From contig QAXH01003108.1 in NCBI GenBank assembly GCA_004335635.1, positions 1 to 35,287 of the forward strand: a stretch of 35,287 nt of DNA, in the 5' to 3' direction. This document shows positions 10,920-20,376 of this stretch, piece by piece (the stretch's first letter is position 1; each line of letters opens with the position of its first letter). The notes under the pieces are model-generated. The model did not search any database, was not told where the DNA came from, and was given only the letters and a program-made list of their open reading frames with translations. This stretch comes from Chloromonas sp. AAM2 (taxonomy: Eukaryota; Chlorophyta; Chlorophyceae; Chlamydomonadales; Chlamydomonadaceae). The position numbers and the translations under genes were made by a program.

Positions 10920-13900
10920 CTAGAGCTGACGAACGAAGCGTTTTTGCTGCTCTTGTTTTTGCTTCTGCTGTTGCTGCTGTGGCTGTGCTTGATGTGGCTG
11001 CTGTTGCTCTTGCTGCTGTTGCTGAGGTTGCTGCTGGTGCGCTTGCGGCTGTTGCTGCTGTTGCTGTGGCGGCTGTTGCTGTGGCGGCTGTTGCTGCTGT
11101 TGCTTTTGCTGCAGCTGTGCCTGGTGCGGCCGCTGCTGCTCTGACTGCTTTTGCTGCTGCTGCTGCTGATGTTCCTTTGCCACTTGCAGCTGCTGCTCTT
11201 GCTGTTCCTGCTGCTGCTGCCCTTTTACCTGTTGCTCTTGCTGTTCCTGCTGTTCCTGCTCTTGCTGCTGCTCTGGCTGCTGTTGATGCAGCTCTTCTTC
11301 CTGTTGTTGTTGTTGTTGCTGCTTGTTGTCAGCTGTGCCTTGATCAACCGCAGTGCGCTTACTGGCTCCACCACCACCACCAGCTGCCGCCTTGATTGCA
11401 GCCAGCACCTTCTCGCTCCCAGTCCTGTTGGTCCTGGGCCATGCAGACAGCAGCTGGCCAGAAGGTGACGCCATGTACTGCAGCGGCTGCCTGGACTCTG
11501 CATCCACCGAAGGCAGGGAGGCAATCCACTGCAAATAGTCAGGGTGTAGACCCGCCTCTGTTGCACCCTCTAACAACAGGTGTAGGTATCGGTGTGTAGG
11601 CGGCAGGCCTAAAGCAATCTGCCGTTCCGGGGGTGATACATGCACCATGGCCAGCACACCGCGTGCGCCCGGGGCCGGCATGGCCACTGCATGGGCCGGC
11701 ATGAGTGAAGAGGCACCACATGCATGCGTGATATCTGGCGCTACGGGTGCAGGTGCGGTTTGGTTTGAATTTGATTCAGGGCTGGCTACGATAGCGTCTG
11801 TTTGGGACGGAGAATGATGTGTTTGCTGGTCAGAGGGACTGCTGGTGTTTGCATGGTAGGCATCGTATGGATGAACCTCGACCTCGCATGGCCAGTGCTC
11901 CCATGTGGCCAGGGACACGCGTGCCATGTCCTCCGGCCGCAGCAGGTGCAGCTTGCCGTGAACCGCTGGCGTGCCCTGGTGCCGGAACACAGGCGCTTGC
12001 GGACCACCTGCGGCAACGGAAAGGCAGTGATGGTGGTGTGAATATCTGGCTCCTCAGTCCCAGCGTGCAGCCCGACCATGTTCACCCGTTGGAAAGTGCA
12101 CCGTGTAATGACCACTAAATGCACCGTGGATTGCATGTTGTGGTAGACGGTGGGGGACTAAGTGTCAATAGTCTCATTCTCATTCAAGATACTAACTAGT
12201 TGAATGGCAGTTGAATGCCATGTTCGGTGTTGTGGTTCCGACAATTGACTGATATAATGTTGAGACACGACACGTGAGAGAGGCAACGGCTGTATTCAGG
12301 CCATTTTCAGACTAACGAGGTTTGCGGACAGGATGATACCTCGAGAACTGGCCTTTACAATCACTATCGCGGTTTGTCGCAATTCCCTTCACTTGTAGAT
12401 TGGACGGGTTTTGGCAACAGAGAAGGCAGTGCTCGTGGTGTGAGTAGCCTTACTTACAGCGAGGCATAGTATACGAATGTGAAGGAATGCCGATGTGCGA
12501 TGTGACGTCAGAGTGACAATGAGACGTCAGAGTGAGAATAACGAATGCGACTTTGGCTACATATATGCTTTTGGATTATACTATGGATATATGTTTGCAA
12601 AGTAAGCGATGGATTATGGATGCCGTGTTACTGGCAATGCGCAATCACAGCGTACACGGAGCCGCACGTGCCTGGCATTGTCGGCAGCACACACACTCCT
12701 AACGTGAACCAGCAGACACGCACAGTGACAGATTTGACAACAACTGCACAGCCTCCATGTGCGAGTCACACCTGCAATGTCACATGCATGCAAGCTTGCA
12801 TGCCTGAGGCTCGCCCACCATGTGTCTCACCTGCCGCAAGTGCCTGTTCTGCAGGCAGCAAGTTGGACATGCCACCCCGGTGGTTGAAGACAAGGGCATA
12901 TCCAGGCAGGCAGGCGGGCTGGGACGACAGCGGAACCACACCCCGCGAACGCAGCTTCCGCGCGGACACGTTAGGGCCGTAGGCAAAGAACCACACGCCT
13001 TGCTGCACCCCTGCTGCTTGCGCCTTTGCTGCCGCTCGTGTGACCGCCATCCTCACTGGGCCGTCCTCCACCATAGGCCGTGCGGCCAATGGAACACCAG
13101 CCTGGTACGCAGGCTGCTGCGGCGCAGCTGGTTGCACGGTTGTCTGCTCTTCAATGGGTGGCCCACTACTGCCACGCAAGACGTTGTTCACATCTAAAAC
13201 GACGTTCTCTTCAGGTGTGTGGCTTGACGCACGCGCTGCCTTTCTTGTGCTTTTCTTGACGCCTGCAGTGTGTGGGGCCTTGGGGGAACTCCCTCGTGGC
13301 GGCGCCTGCCCCATGATCGCTGTCCCATTACCGTTTGCTTGCGGCGTGCTACCTCTGCTGACAGCCATGCCGCGTGGCATTGCCTGCTTGACTGTCCCGT
13401 TGCTCTTACGTGCAGAGCCAGGCAGGACAGCCTCCAATCGCCCAACACTGGCAACATATGGCTCTGGTGTGCGCACAAGGCTGCCTAGGGGCTGGTCTGC
13501 CGGCTGGCCTTGGCCACCCTTCATTTGCCCCACTGCGTTGCTGTGGCCTGCTTTGCGGTAGGGCCTGCCTATGGGCACAGTGGCCCGCATGGCGAAGGGC
13601 TGCAGGAAGCTGGAGCGAGTGAGGATGGCCACCTCTGTCACTTGGAAGCTGGCAGGCCTCCAGGTGGATGCCACTTCCTACAGCCCAACACAACAATCCA
13701 GTGATGGATGCTGAAAACCAGGCAATCGATGATGTGATCACAGCAAGTGATGAATGCCGCATCCCAAGCAAATCATGACGTAATTGTGCCCCAACACCCG
13801 CTTTGCCCCAGTGCACACATGCCAGATGCTGTGCTTGTGCCAAATTCAAGTGCACATGCCGGCTGTTCTGCCCATGTTCCTGGGCAAGCAGCAGATCAAA

Positions 13901-15374
13901 CACACAATGCACACCATAATGCTGGACAACCTAGCTACTACCCAGCCTCGTCTACTAGTGAGGACTGGTACGCTTTGTTCAGCATGGTCATGGCCTCAGC
14001 GGTGTCATTCAGTTGGTTCCTGAAGTCATTCTCTGATACCCACAGTCTCTCTCATTCCCTGTCACTGGCGCCTGTACTCTGCTACTCTGCACTTTTTCTT
14101 GCTTAATTTTCACTCTGCCTTGCCCACCTTCCGTGCTGCCTCCAGCTCCTTCCATGTCTGAGCCTGTGCGATCGTCAGGTGTGGAATGAACGGGTCGTTT
14201 GAGAAACCTGGAAAGGCCAAGGCCAGCTCGGACTGCAGGAACAGGAGCTCTGCAGCACACCAACAGTGCAAACATGAGGTTGTGGATTGGCACACACGCC
14301 TGCCCAGGTCAGTGGACCCAAGCAAAGAGCTGGCAAGAACAACTATCAGTGGGCACCGAACTGTACGTAGGCAGTGTAAGTGCTTGCCATGTCAAGGCAA
14401 ACAACGCCTTGCGCCTTGTTACAGAACATGCTGCCGAACCACCACATGTGGCAGCCGATGACATGATCAGCGCACTGGCTACAACCTTGACATTTGATCA
14501 GCTTGGTACCAACCATCCACAAGTAGCAGAACAGCCCTCGCATGATGATGCCTTATCCGTACCTGGTGCATCAACGTCCAGCCAGAGAGTGAAGCTGTTT
14601 GCATGTTCAAACACTTGAAGGCTACCCAAGGTGGCCTGCAGCAGCACAGGTACGAGATTTATTTTAGCAATCATTACAGCTGCCAGTGAAAAGTGCCAGT
14701 GTTGCTTTGCAGCCGCAGTGCAACACTACAGTTTGTGTCTCGTGGCTGAGCCACCGAGGGAAGTTTGCACAGGTTGTATTGTTTGACAGTTGACCGATCA
14801 GTGTGGTTGATTCCTGGTAGGTTTGGCTTACACATGTGCCCGCATCTTCACAAGCTTTCCTGGAGCTAGTGTTGTCCATGAAACCTCGGTTTTCCCTGTG
14901 TGTCAAAACCAGGAGTTGGGCTTGACCACCTCTGCTAGCTGACTCCTGCTGACGGCTGCGCATTTGAATTCCTTTGATTTCCACTCAGTAGTGATTGGAG
15001 CTGTCGAGTGTGGATTACCCAAGAACACCCTCAGTGTTCTATCATCCATTGTGGTGCACTGCTGAGATACGGCCGTTGGGCTTACTTCAAGTAGCGTGGT
15101 GGTTTGATTAGGTTTGGATTCTGGCCAGCAAGGCAAAATGCCACCTCACCTCGAACGGAGTGCAGTGGCAGGATGCAGAACGTACGAGCTCGGATGCTTC
15201 ATCAATCCACTTCTCGTCAGGCACGCTTATATTGCGAGGCAAAAGCCGAACGTGAGGAGGCCACCTCACGAACCCCTTGTCTCTGAAAACACGGTGTCTC
15301 TGAAGTGCAGGCCATAACTTCTTGTCCGGCAAGATGCATAGGCTTGCTTGCTGAGTCCTTAGCTGACCATTCAT
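10920..15374 (-). CDS. 2H phosphoesterase (2'-5' RNA ligase-like) + gamma-glutamylcyclotransferase-like fusion with polyQ tail
   Basis: Six exons in continuous phase: 15374-15150, 14635-14563, 14249-14128, 14030-13956, 13677-12831, 12007-10920, for 809 residues. Residues 1-195 are 2H-like: LWPALQRHRVF, RWPPHVRLL (His41), SFTLWLDVD, ELALAFP, FIPHLTIAQ (His123-x-Thr125) and a closing strand QPFAMRATVPIG. A basic Ser/Pro-rich linker follows. The GGCT-like part starts at FFAYGPN (395-401), continues PGYALVFNHRGGMSNLLPA, crosses the intron to VHGKLHLLRPEDMARV and HPYD, and ends with HRYLHLLLEGATEAGLHPDY and LQWIASLP (587-613). Glu484 sits where the GGCT catalytic glutamate is expected. From about residue 677 to the end the chain is mostly glutamine. 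Families: 2H enzymes hydrolyse 2',3'-cyclic or 2'-5' phosphodiesters; GGCT-like enzymes release 5-oxoproline from gamma-glutamyl compounds. The start ATG and exon 14030-13956 are the least certain parts. No targeting peptide is obvious. Confidence 0.82.
10926..11330 (-). repeat. CAG/CAA-rich tract encoding the glutamine-rich tail
   Basis: Read on the minus strand, this stretch is a mixture of CAG and CAA codons with scattered Glu, Pro, Lys and His, giving Q-runs of up to seven or eight. Mixed CAG/CAA use makes it a coding low-complexity segment rather than a pure triplet expansion. Confidence 0.9.
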
Positions 15375-15704
15375 TGCTACATAGCATAATGGCCATTGGG
15401 GATAGGATTTGCCATTTCAATCGTCAAAGAGTTACTCACACGTTTTCTCAACTTAGCTTTTCGGCTTCAGTTGCTCTGCAAGAGCGGCAAGACACGGGAC
15501 AGGCGACTTGTCAACGAAATGAACCGCAGGCTCGTGCTGTTGCATCTTCCTGGCATTTGATCAATCCGATCCTTTCGACAGCATTTGGAACGCACCCGGA
15601 CCATCGTAGCACATTTTAGGAGGATTAACTCCTTGAGTTTTAGGCTGCACTTTGCAGCGCATCATCCTCAGCAGCTGCTGCCTTTGGAAGGTTGAGATCT
15701 CAAA
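15375..15704. promoter_or_regulatory. Putative bidirectional promoter between the fusion gene and ERD2
   Basis: The two predicted start codons lie head to head, 330 bases apart, so both 5' UTRs and core promoters should be in this interval. I see no convincing TATA box or named element. The inference rests on gene geometry only. Confidence 0.5.
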
Positions 15705-18046
15705 ATGAACATCTTCAGGCTTGCGGGGGATATGACCCATCTGCTGTCCATCATCATTCTGTTAATGAAGATCACGCAGATGAAGTCGTGTAGAGGTAAG
15801 TATGCATGCCATGTCGCACATCCGACATGACATGGTCGTGCGACATGAGCTGTGTAGCACCTGCCTATGTGTCGCAGGCGTATCCCTCAAAACTCAGGAG
15901 CTTTACGCGTTGGTGTTCCTCACCAGATACCTGGATTTGTTTACATCTTTCGTCTCTTGGTGAGACGGCAAGCAACTGTGTATGGACCAGAATTGTCCCA
16001 TGCCATAAATTGACATGGCACTTCTCAGCCTCACGCGCAGACCATCAGACAACAGTAACAGTTGCAGAACAGAGCCCATGTATGGAGTCCGTCGACCAGT
16101 GTGCCCATCTGCACACATTCTAACACACAGCCCCCTTGTAGACACTGTGAACACACTGGGCACACTTTCTTGTGGACTGCTGGATTCTGAGCGCGCGCTT
16201 GCTTAATCAATATTGGCGTCAGAGAGTTAGCTCTAGAAGCTTATCACTGCCTGGGCTGGAGGTCAACGGTAGTGCATACATGTGCGGCATGCGAATGCAG
16301 GTACAACACAACGATGAAGCTGGTCTTCTTGGCTTCTTCCTGTACCATCATCTACCTCATGCGATTCCACAAGGTCATCCGGCTCACTCACGACAAGGAT
16401 CAGGACACATTTCGGTACCAGTTCCTCGTGCTTCCCTGTGTTGCGCTGGCAGCACTTACCAGTAGCTCGAGGGCGCCCATTGAGGTGAGCAGATGACAAA
16501 AAGCCTAGCAAGGTTATGGCTAGCAATGCTTGGCCAATGGAGTGGAGGAGCGCGCAGGTTTGATTATGAACATAGGCAGCTGCAAAGTGTTGATGGAGGC
16601 TCAGTCATGGCCAGCCACACAGCGCCTGCTTGTGCACATGTCGGGGGGTGTGCAGTGGCACAATGTTGCATGCAACCAAGATGCGCTTGGCACGCTGTGT
16701 ATCTTAACACTCCCAGACGATGCCAGTTCAGGGCCAGTTTCATGTGATCGCTGGACGGATAGCGTTCCGGCATATCTTAATCATGGGGCCTTGCTCATCT
16801 CCGTCGCAGATGCTGTGGACGTTCTCCATCTATCTGGAGGCTGTAGCCATTCTCCCTCAGCTGATTCTGCTGCAGCGCACACAGAACATTGACAACCTTA
16901 CAGGCAACTACGTCTTTCTGCTCGGGTAAGTCATTGCATGCCATGCACACACCCCTTCCTTTAAATGCATGGATTCTGTACGTAAACTGAAGGCAATTGC
17001 GGAATTGCAGATGCCAACACTAGAGATCAACTAGGCATGACTTTGTTTTCAAAAATCCCAGTGGATGGATGTGCGCCTTGCATGATGTGCCTTGCACAGC
17101 ACAGCACATGTGCACAGCTGCTCGAGGTAGCTCTGGCTGTATTCCACAAAACACCCTGCACCCTTTGCATCCACCATGCAGGTCATACCGTGCATTGTAC
17201 ATATTGAACTGGATTTACCGGTACATGACGGAGCCCGGATACCGTCAATGGCTGGGTAGGTGCTGATATGGGACGCAGGGATGTGCATAGTTGCGCTAAT
17301 GAGCTGGTTGGCAAAGACATTATTCTTTGGGCAGCTGCACTGCCGAGTGCATCAAGCTCCAAACCTGTCGCATCTGTTTTGGTACAGCGCCACATGTTTT
17401 TTTACTTCACACCTGTGTCTTTGTCTCATGTTCTTGCAACTTCCTTCATCACGACACACGTAGGGCAACAATGCTCAGTTTTTGCGCTGCCCGTGTGCAC
17501 TCCACAGCATCAGTCAAGCTGCCTATCACATCCTTTCGTGCCGGTCCTGCCTGTCCAATCTCTGACTTCCTGATATATGCACTTGACTGTCCACTTGATA
17601 CTGGAGCCTAGTGCCAGACTGATTGCTATGTGATCTTTTGCTGCAGTGTGGCTTTCGGGCATCGTTCAGACAGTCATCTACTGCGACTTCTTCTGGTGCG
17701 TGTGCTACTCCAGTGCTATGGCTCTTAGTATATGTGTAGCTAATCCCGGCCCGCAATCATCTCTTAATGCGTACTGCTTAGTCACTGCGGGCTTGCATGG
17801 GCTTCCATTGCTCTGGCCCCCTTTGCCGCAAAGCTGCCTTTGGGTTGAAAGTCCTGGAAGAGCGTTGCAGTAGGTGATGCCTTGGCGTATCACACGGCTC
17901 ATGCTGCCCAATTGAGAGCTCTCAACAATTAGTGCGCATTGACTTGGAACCAGAAGAAGTTAAGGCTCATGCATGCCGTTACTGCAATCTGCAGGTACTA
18001 CATCAGCTCTTGGAAGAACAACAAGAAGTTGGCGTTGCCTGCATAG
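15705..18046 (+). CDS. ERD2: ER lumen protein-retaining receptor (KDEL/HDEL receptor), complete
   Basis: Seven exons in perfect phase: 15705-15795, 15878-15959, 16301-16484, 16810-16925, 17182-17255, 17647-17695, 17995-18046 (TAG), encoding 215 residues, the usual length. The protein starts MNIFRLAGD and carries ALVFLTRYLDLFTSF (Arg47, Asp50), DKDQDTFRYQFLV, LWTFSIYLEAVAILPQL, YRALYILNWIYRY, VIYCDFF and ends KNNKKLALPA, all diagnostic of ERD2. It is a seven-helix Golgi membrane protein that binds escaped ER chaperones by their C-terminal (K/H)DEL at acidic pH and returns them through COPI vesicles; the lysine-rich cytosolic tail is needed for that return. One small oddity is SWYN where most family members have SLYN; the Trp codon is split across the exon 2/3 junction. 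Start chosen because it gives the exact conserved N-terminus. Confidence 0.97.
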
Positions 18047-19149
18047 TTCAGCTTGTCCCCTGGCGATTCCCTGCAGACTCTGGTCTGCATGACCTCTACA
18101 CGTTAGCTGACTGATGGTTTGTTTCAGCTAGCTCATTGAATCACGCGAAGGGCCTTCCCCCCCCAGAGGGAATCAAGCCCAGACGTTTACATGACAGTGT
18201 CCATGGTCGTCTGGAGAACGCCTGACCACAAACTTTTACACAGCATTCGGGGTGTCTTACTTTTGCTGAACACAAGGAGGCACTTGTGTCATGTTCTGAG
18301 TGAAAGGGCACCTCATCTTAGAGGGTTAGGCTTAGAAGATGGTTATGACAATGGGCGGTTTGATGGGACTTAAGGCAGATCAAAGCAGACGTTACTTGAG
18401 GACGCATCTCCAATCGCAAGTAAAATCATTCTCTCAGAACACAGCGGGCACCTGTGCGCCTGCGCCCTGCTTGCTTGTGATGCAAGGTTGTGCCGTGCAT
18501 GGCCCCCAGCCTGTCGTTATTCAGATGATTTTCTGCTGCAATGCGCTCAGCAACCAACCACACATCCTAGAGCGACAGCTGGCATCCCCTTTGGAGCAGT
18601 TTGGATTTGGACCCTGGGTGTTTGAAATAAATGCAAAATCCATACTGCTCCAGGCAGGTTGTGCCCACTCCCGACAGTCCTGTTTGTTGGGCTTGGTTTT
18701 AACATCAGCTGTGAGCTGTCACATTTACACTTGCCAGGTGAGCCTTAGTGCTCTGCAGCTGGAATCATAACAAACGCCTGAAACTTGGCAGAAACTCAAA
18801 AACAAGCCCCTCTTGCTGCCATGTGCTCAAAATGGGGGTCACACAACAACCGCAAACACACAACCGCCGCCTGGTTCATCTCAAACTTGGCCCTGACCCG
18901 ATTGGCAGGTGGCCCTGCCAGACAGGGATGCAGGGACCTCATGTTGGTCACACGATATGCAGACAAACAAAGCTTCGAGATTGCTGGCTAATGCAAGTCC
19001 AGTTGGTAGCCAGCCACGTTTGGTGGGCACCCAACTTGACATTACCTCTGCACTACTCAAGCTGCTCAGGCAGCTTGAGGCGACCAAGACACCTTCATGC
19101 GGATAATCGCCTTCATTATTAGCCAGGCATTCTCAGAATTCAGGCTGAT
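18047..19149. other. Intergenic, convergent 3' ends; no gene recognised
   Basis: This 1.1-kb stretch lies between the ERD2 stop and the stop of the minus-strand plastid protein. No conserved protein or RNA gene is recognisable. On the minus strand a TGTAA (in GCAAGTGTAAATG, near 18722) is a possible poly(A) signal for the leftward gene. Confidence 0.5.
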
Positions 19150-20139
19150 TTACTGCGATTCTTTGATGGCATTTTCGCGGGCCTTGGCCAGCAGCGCCTT
19201 CCGCTTCTTGGGCTCAACATAGCTTGGCTTCTTGGTGCCTGGGAAGCCCTCCAGGGTGTACCCCTCCATGGAGGCCTTGGTGGTGGACTTGGGTAGGCTG
19301 CCCTTGCCCCTGCCCATGCCACCTGTGCAGTCACACAGCTTACAGCTGGTCAGACATTGCCAACAGCGCTAGGCGCGGGCGAAAGCTCGGGGGATTGTGG
19401 CACTGCGCAACACCTGGCTGACTCAGTGTGCATTGCAGCTATTGGGCAGTCGCCTCTTCAAGCCCTTGCGTCAGGACTTGTACCAGGCCAATCAGGCGCA
19501 TGTTGCTGTTGACTTTGGTAAGGTTAGTGGGTATCCCGCACTGTACAACAACTTTGATGCTTACCGGTGCTCTCTTGCCAGGGCAAGACAGCGGCTGATG
19601 CCTCCTGAGGAGCGACCAGGGCAGCGCCAACAGCTGCAGGCAGTAACCACAACATGCACTCGGTGAAGGAAGCAGCACCTTGCCTGCTTTGGCAACCGTG
19701 CACGCAATACGTTCATGCACATGATTTCCTGAACGTGGCTGCTGGTCCAGCACACACAGGGCTGAGACACATAGGGCTGAGATCATATCTTGGCAGGGTT
19801 GCGAGTTGGAAAACAGACGCTGGCGCTGTGTCCCTGTGCAAATGCGAAGGGTTTGCAGAGGCACTATCTCTGCAGCTTCTGATGCTGCTAGCTGTCGCGC
19901 GTGCACGCCTGTTCTTCACCTCCAGCGAACAGGCCCAACAAGGCACGGCGGTCGACGCTTTCAGAGGTGGCGCGCACAACCACGGTGGGGCGCACGGTGG
20001 TGCGGGCTGAGGCAGCCTGCAGTGCGGGGAAAGAGGACAGAGTGTCAGGCCTGTGTCCTGAGCGCCCCTTTTTGGCCAGCTCTTGATATGCCAGCTCACT
20101 CACCACGCGCAGCTGAGCGGACTTCATGGAGACGGCCAT
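19150..20139 (-). CDS. Small plastid-targeted protein, function unknown
   Basis: Three exons join in phase: 20139-20104, 20016-19920, 19322-19150 (TAA), giving 101 residues. The first intron (20103-20017) has clear GTGAGT and CTGCAG ends. The N-terminus MAVSMKSAQLRVAASARTTV, rich in Ala/Ser/Arg and ending near VVVRA, is a typical green-algal chloroplast transit peptide. After it comes SVDRRALLGLFAGG, an RR followed by a short apolar run that recalls the start of a twin-arginine thylakoid-transfer signal, although no full hydrophobic core or AxA site is visible in this model. The mature C-terminus is basic: MEGYTLEGFPGTKKPSYVEP then KKRKALLAKARENAIKESQ. I do not recognise the family. A further phase-1 exon may be missed inside the 597-base second intron, which would lengthen the protein. 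Confidence 0.7.
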
Positions 20140-20376
20140 CCTTCTGACTTGTCGGCTGAGTTCCTCAAGTTAGCGGCGTTGCTGCAGGCTGGAGGCTGGA
20201 ACGGAGGGCCCCTTCAAACAGGAGAAGATCCCTCACTCTTTCTGGTGTGACCTTGGCATGGAGGGGAAACGCTCCAATTTTGTAACTCAGCTCGTAACTC
20301 GACCTAGCCGCTCGCCATATGATTCAACCAGTCGCGCTGTAGTATGTAGGGTGTCTCACGCAGGGCATGGGTCGGC
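20140..20376. promoter_or_regulatory. Putative bidirectional promoter, 237 bp
   Basis: The start codons of the plastid protein (minus) and the J-domain protein (plus) face away from each other across 237 bases. The interval contains a near repeat GTAACTCAGCTCGTAACTCG at 20282-20301. No TATA box is evident. Function is inferred from geometry. Confidence 0.5.

Noticed and set aside
10857..11468. Plus-strand Leu-rich and Ala-rich open frames resembling membrane proteins
   Set aside because: They are shadows of the CAG/CAA-rich polyglutamine tract on the minus strand.
14678..14813. Alternative exon 2 of the fusion gene (NFPRWLSHETQTVVLHC)
   Set aside because: It looks 2H-like, but its phase creates a stop at the junction with exon 14249-14128; the exon 14635-14563 (SFTLWLDVD) fits phase and family better.
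18160..18190. Possible tRNA T-arm (GGGAATCAAGCCC)
   Set aside because: No matching acceptor stem, anticodon arm or D arm around it on either strand.
19439..19517. Possible plus-strand exon (LLGSRLFKPLRQDLYQANQA) with good acceptor and donor
   Set aside because: It lies inside the intron of the minus-strand plastid gene, and I found no upstream or downstream partner exons in phase.
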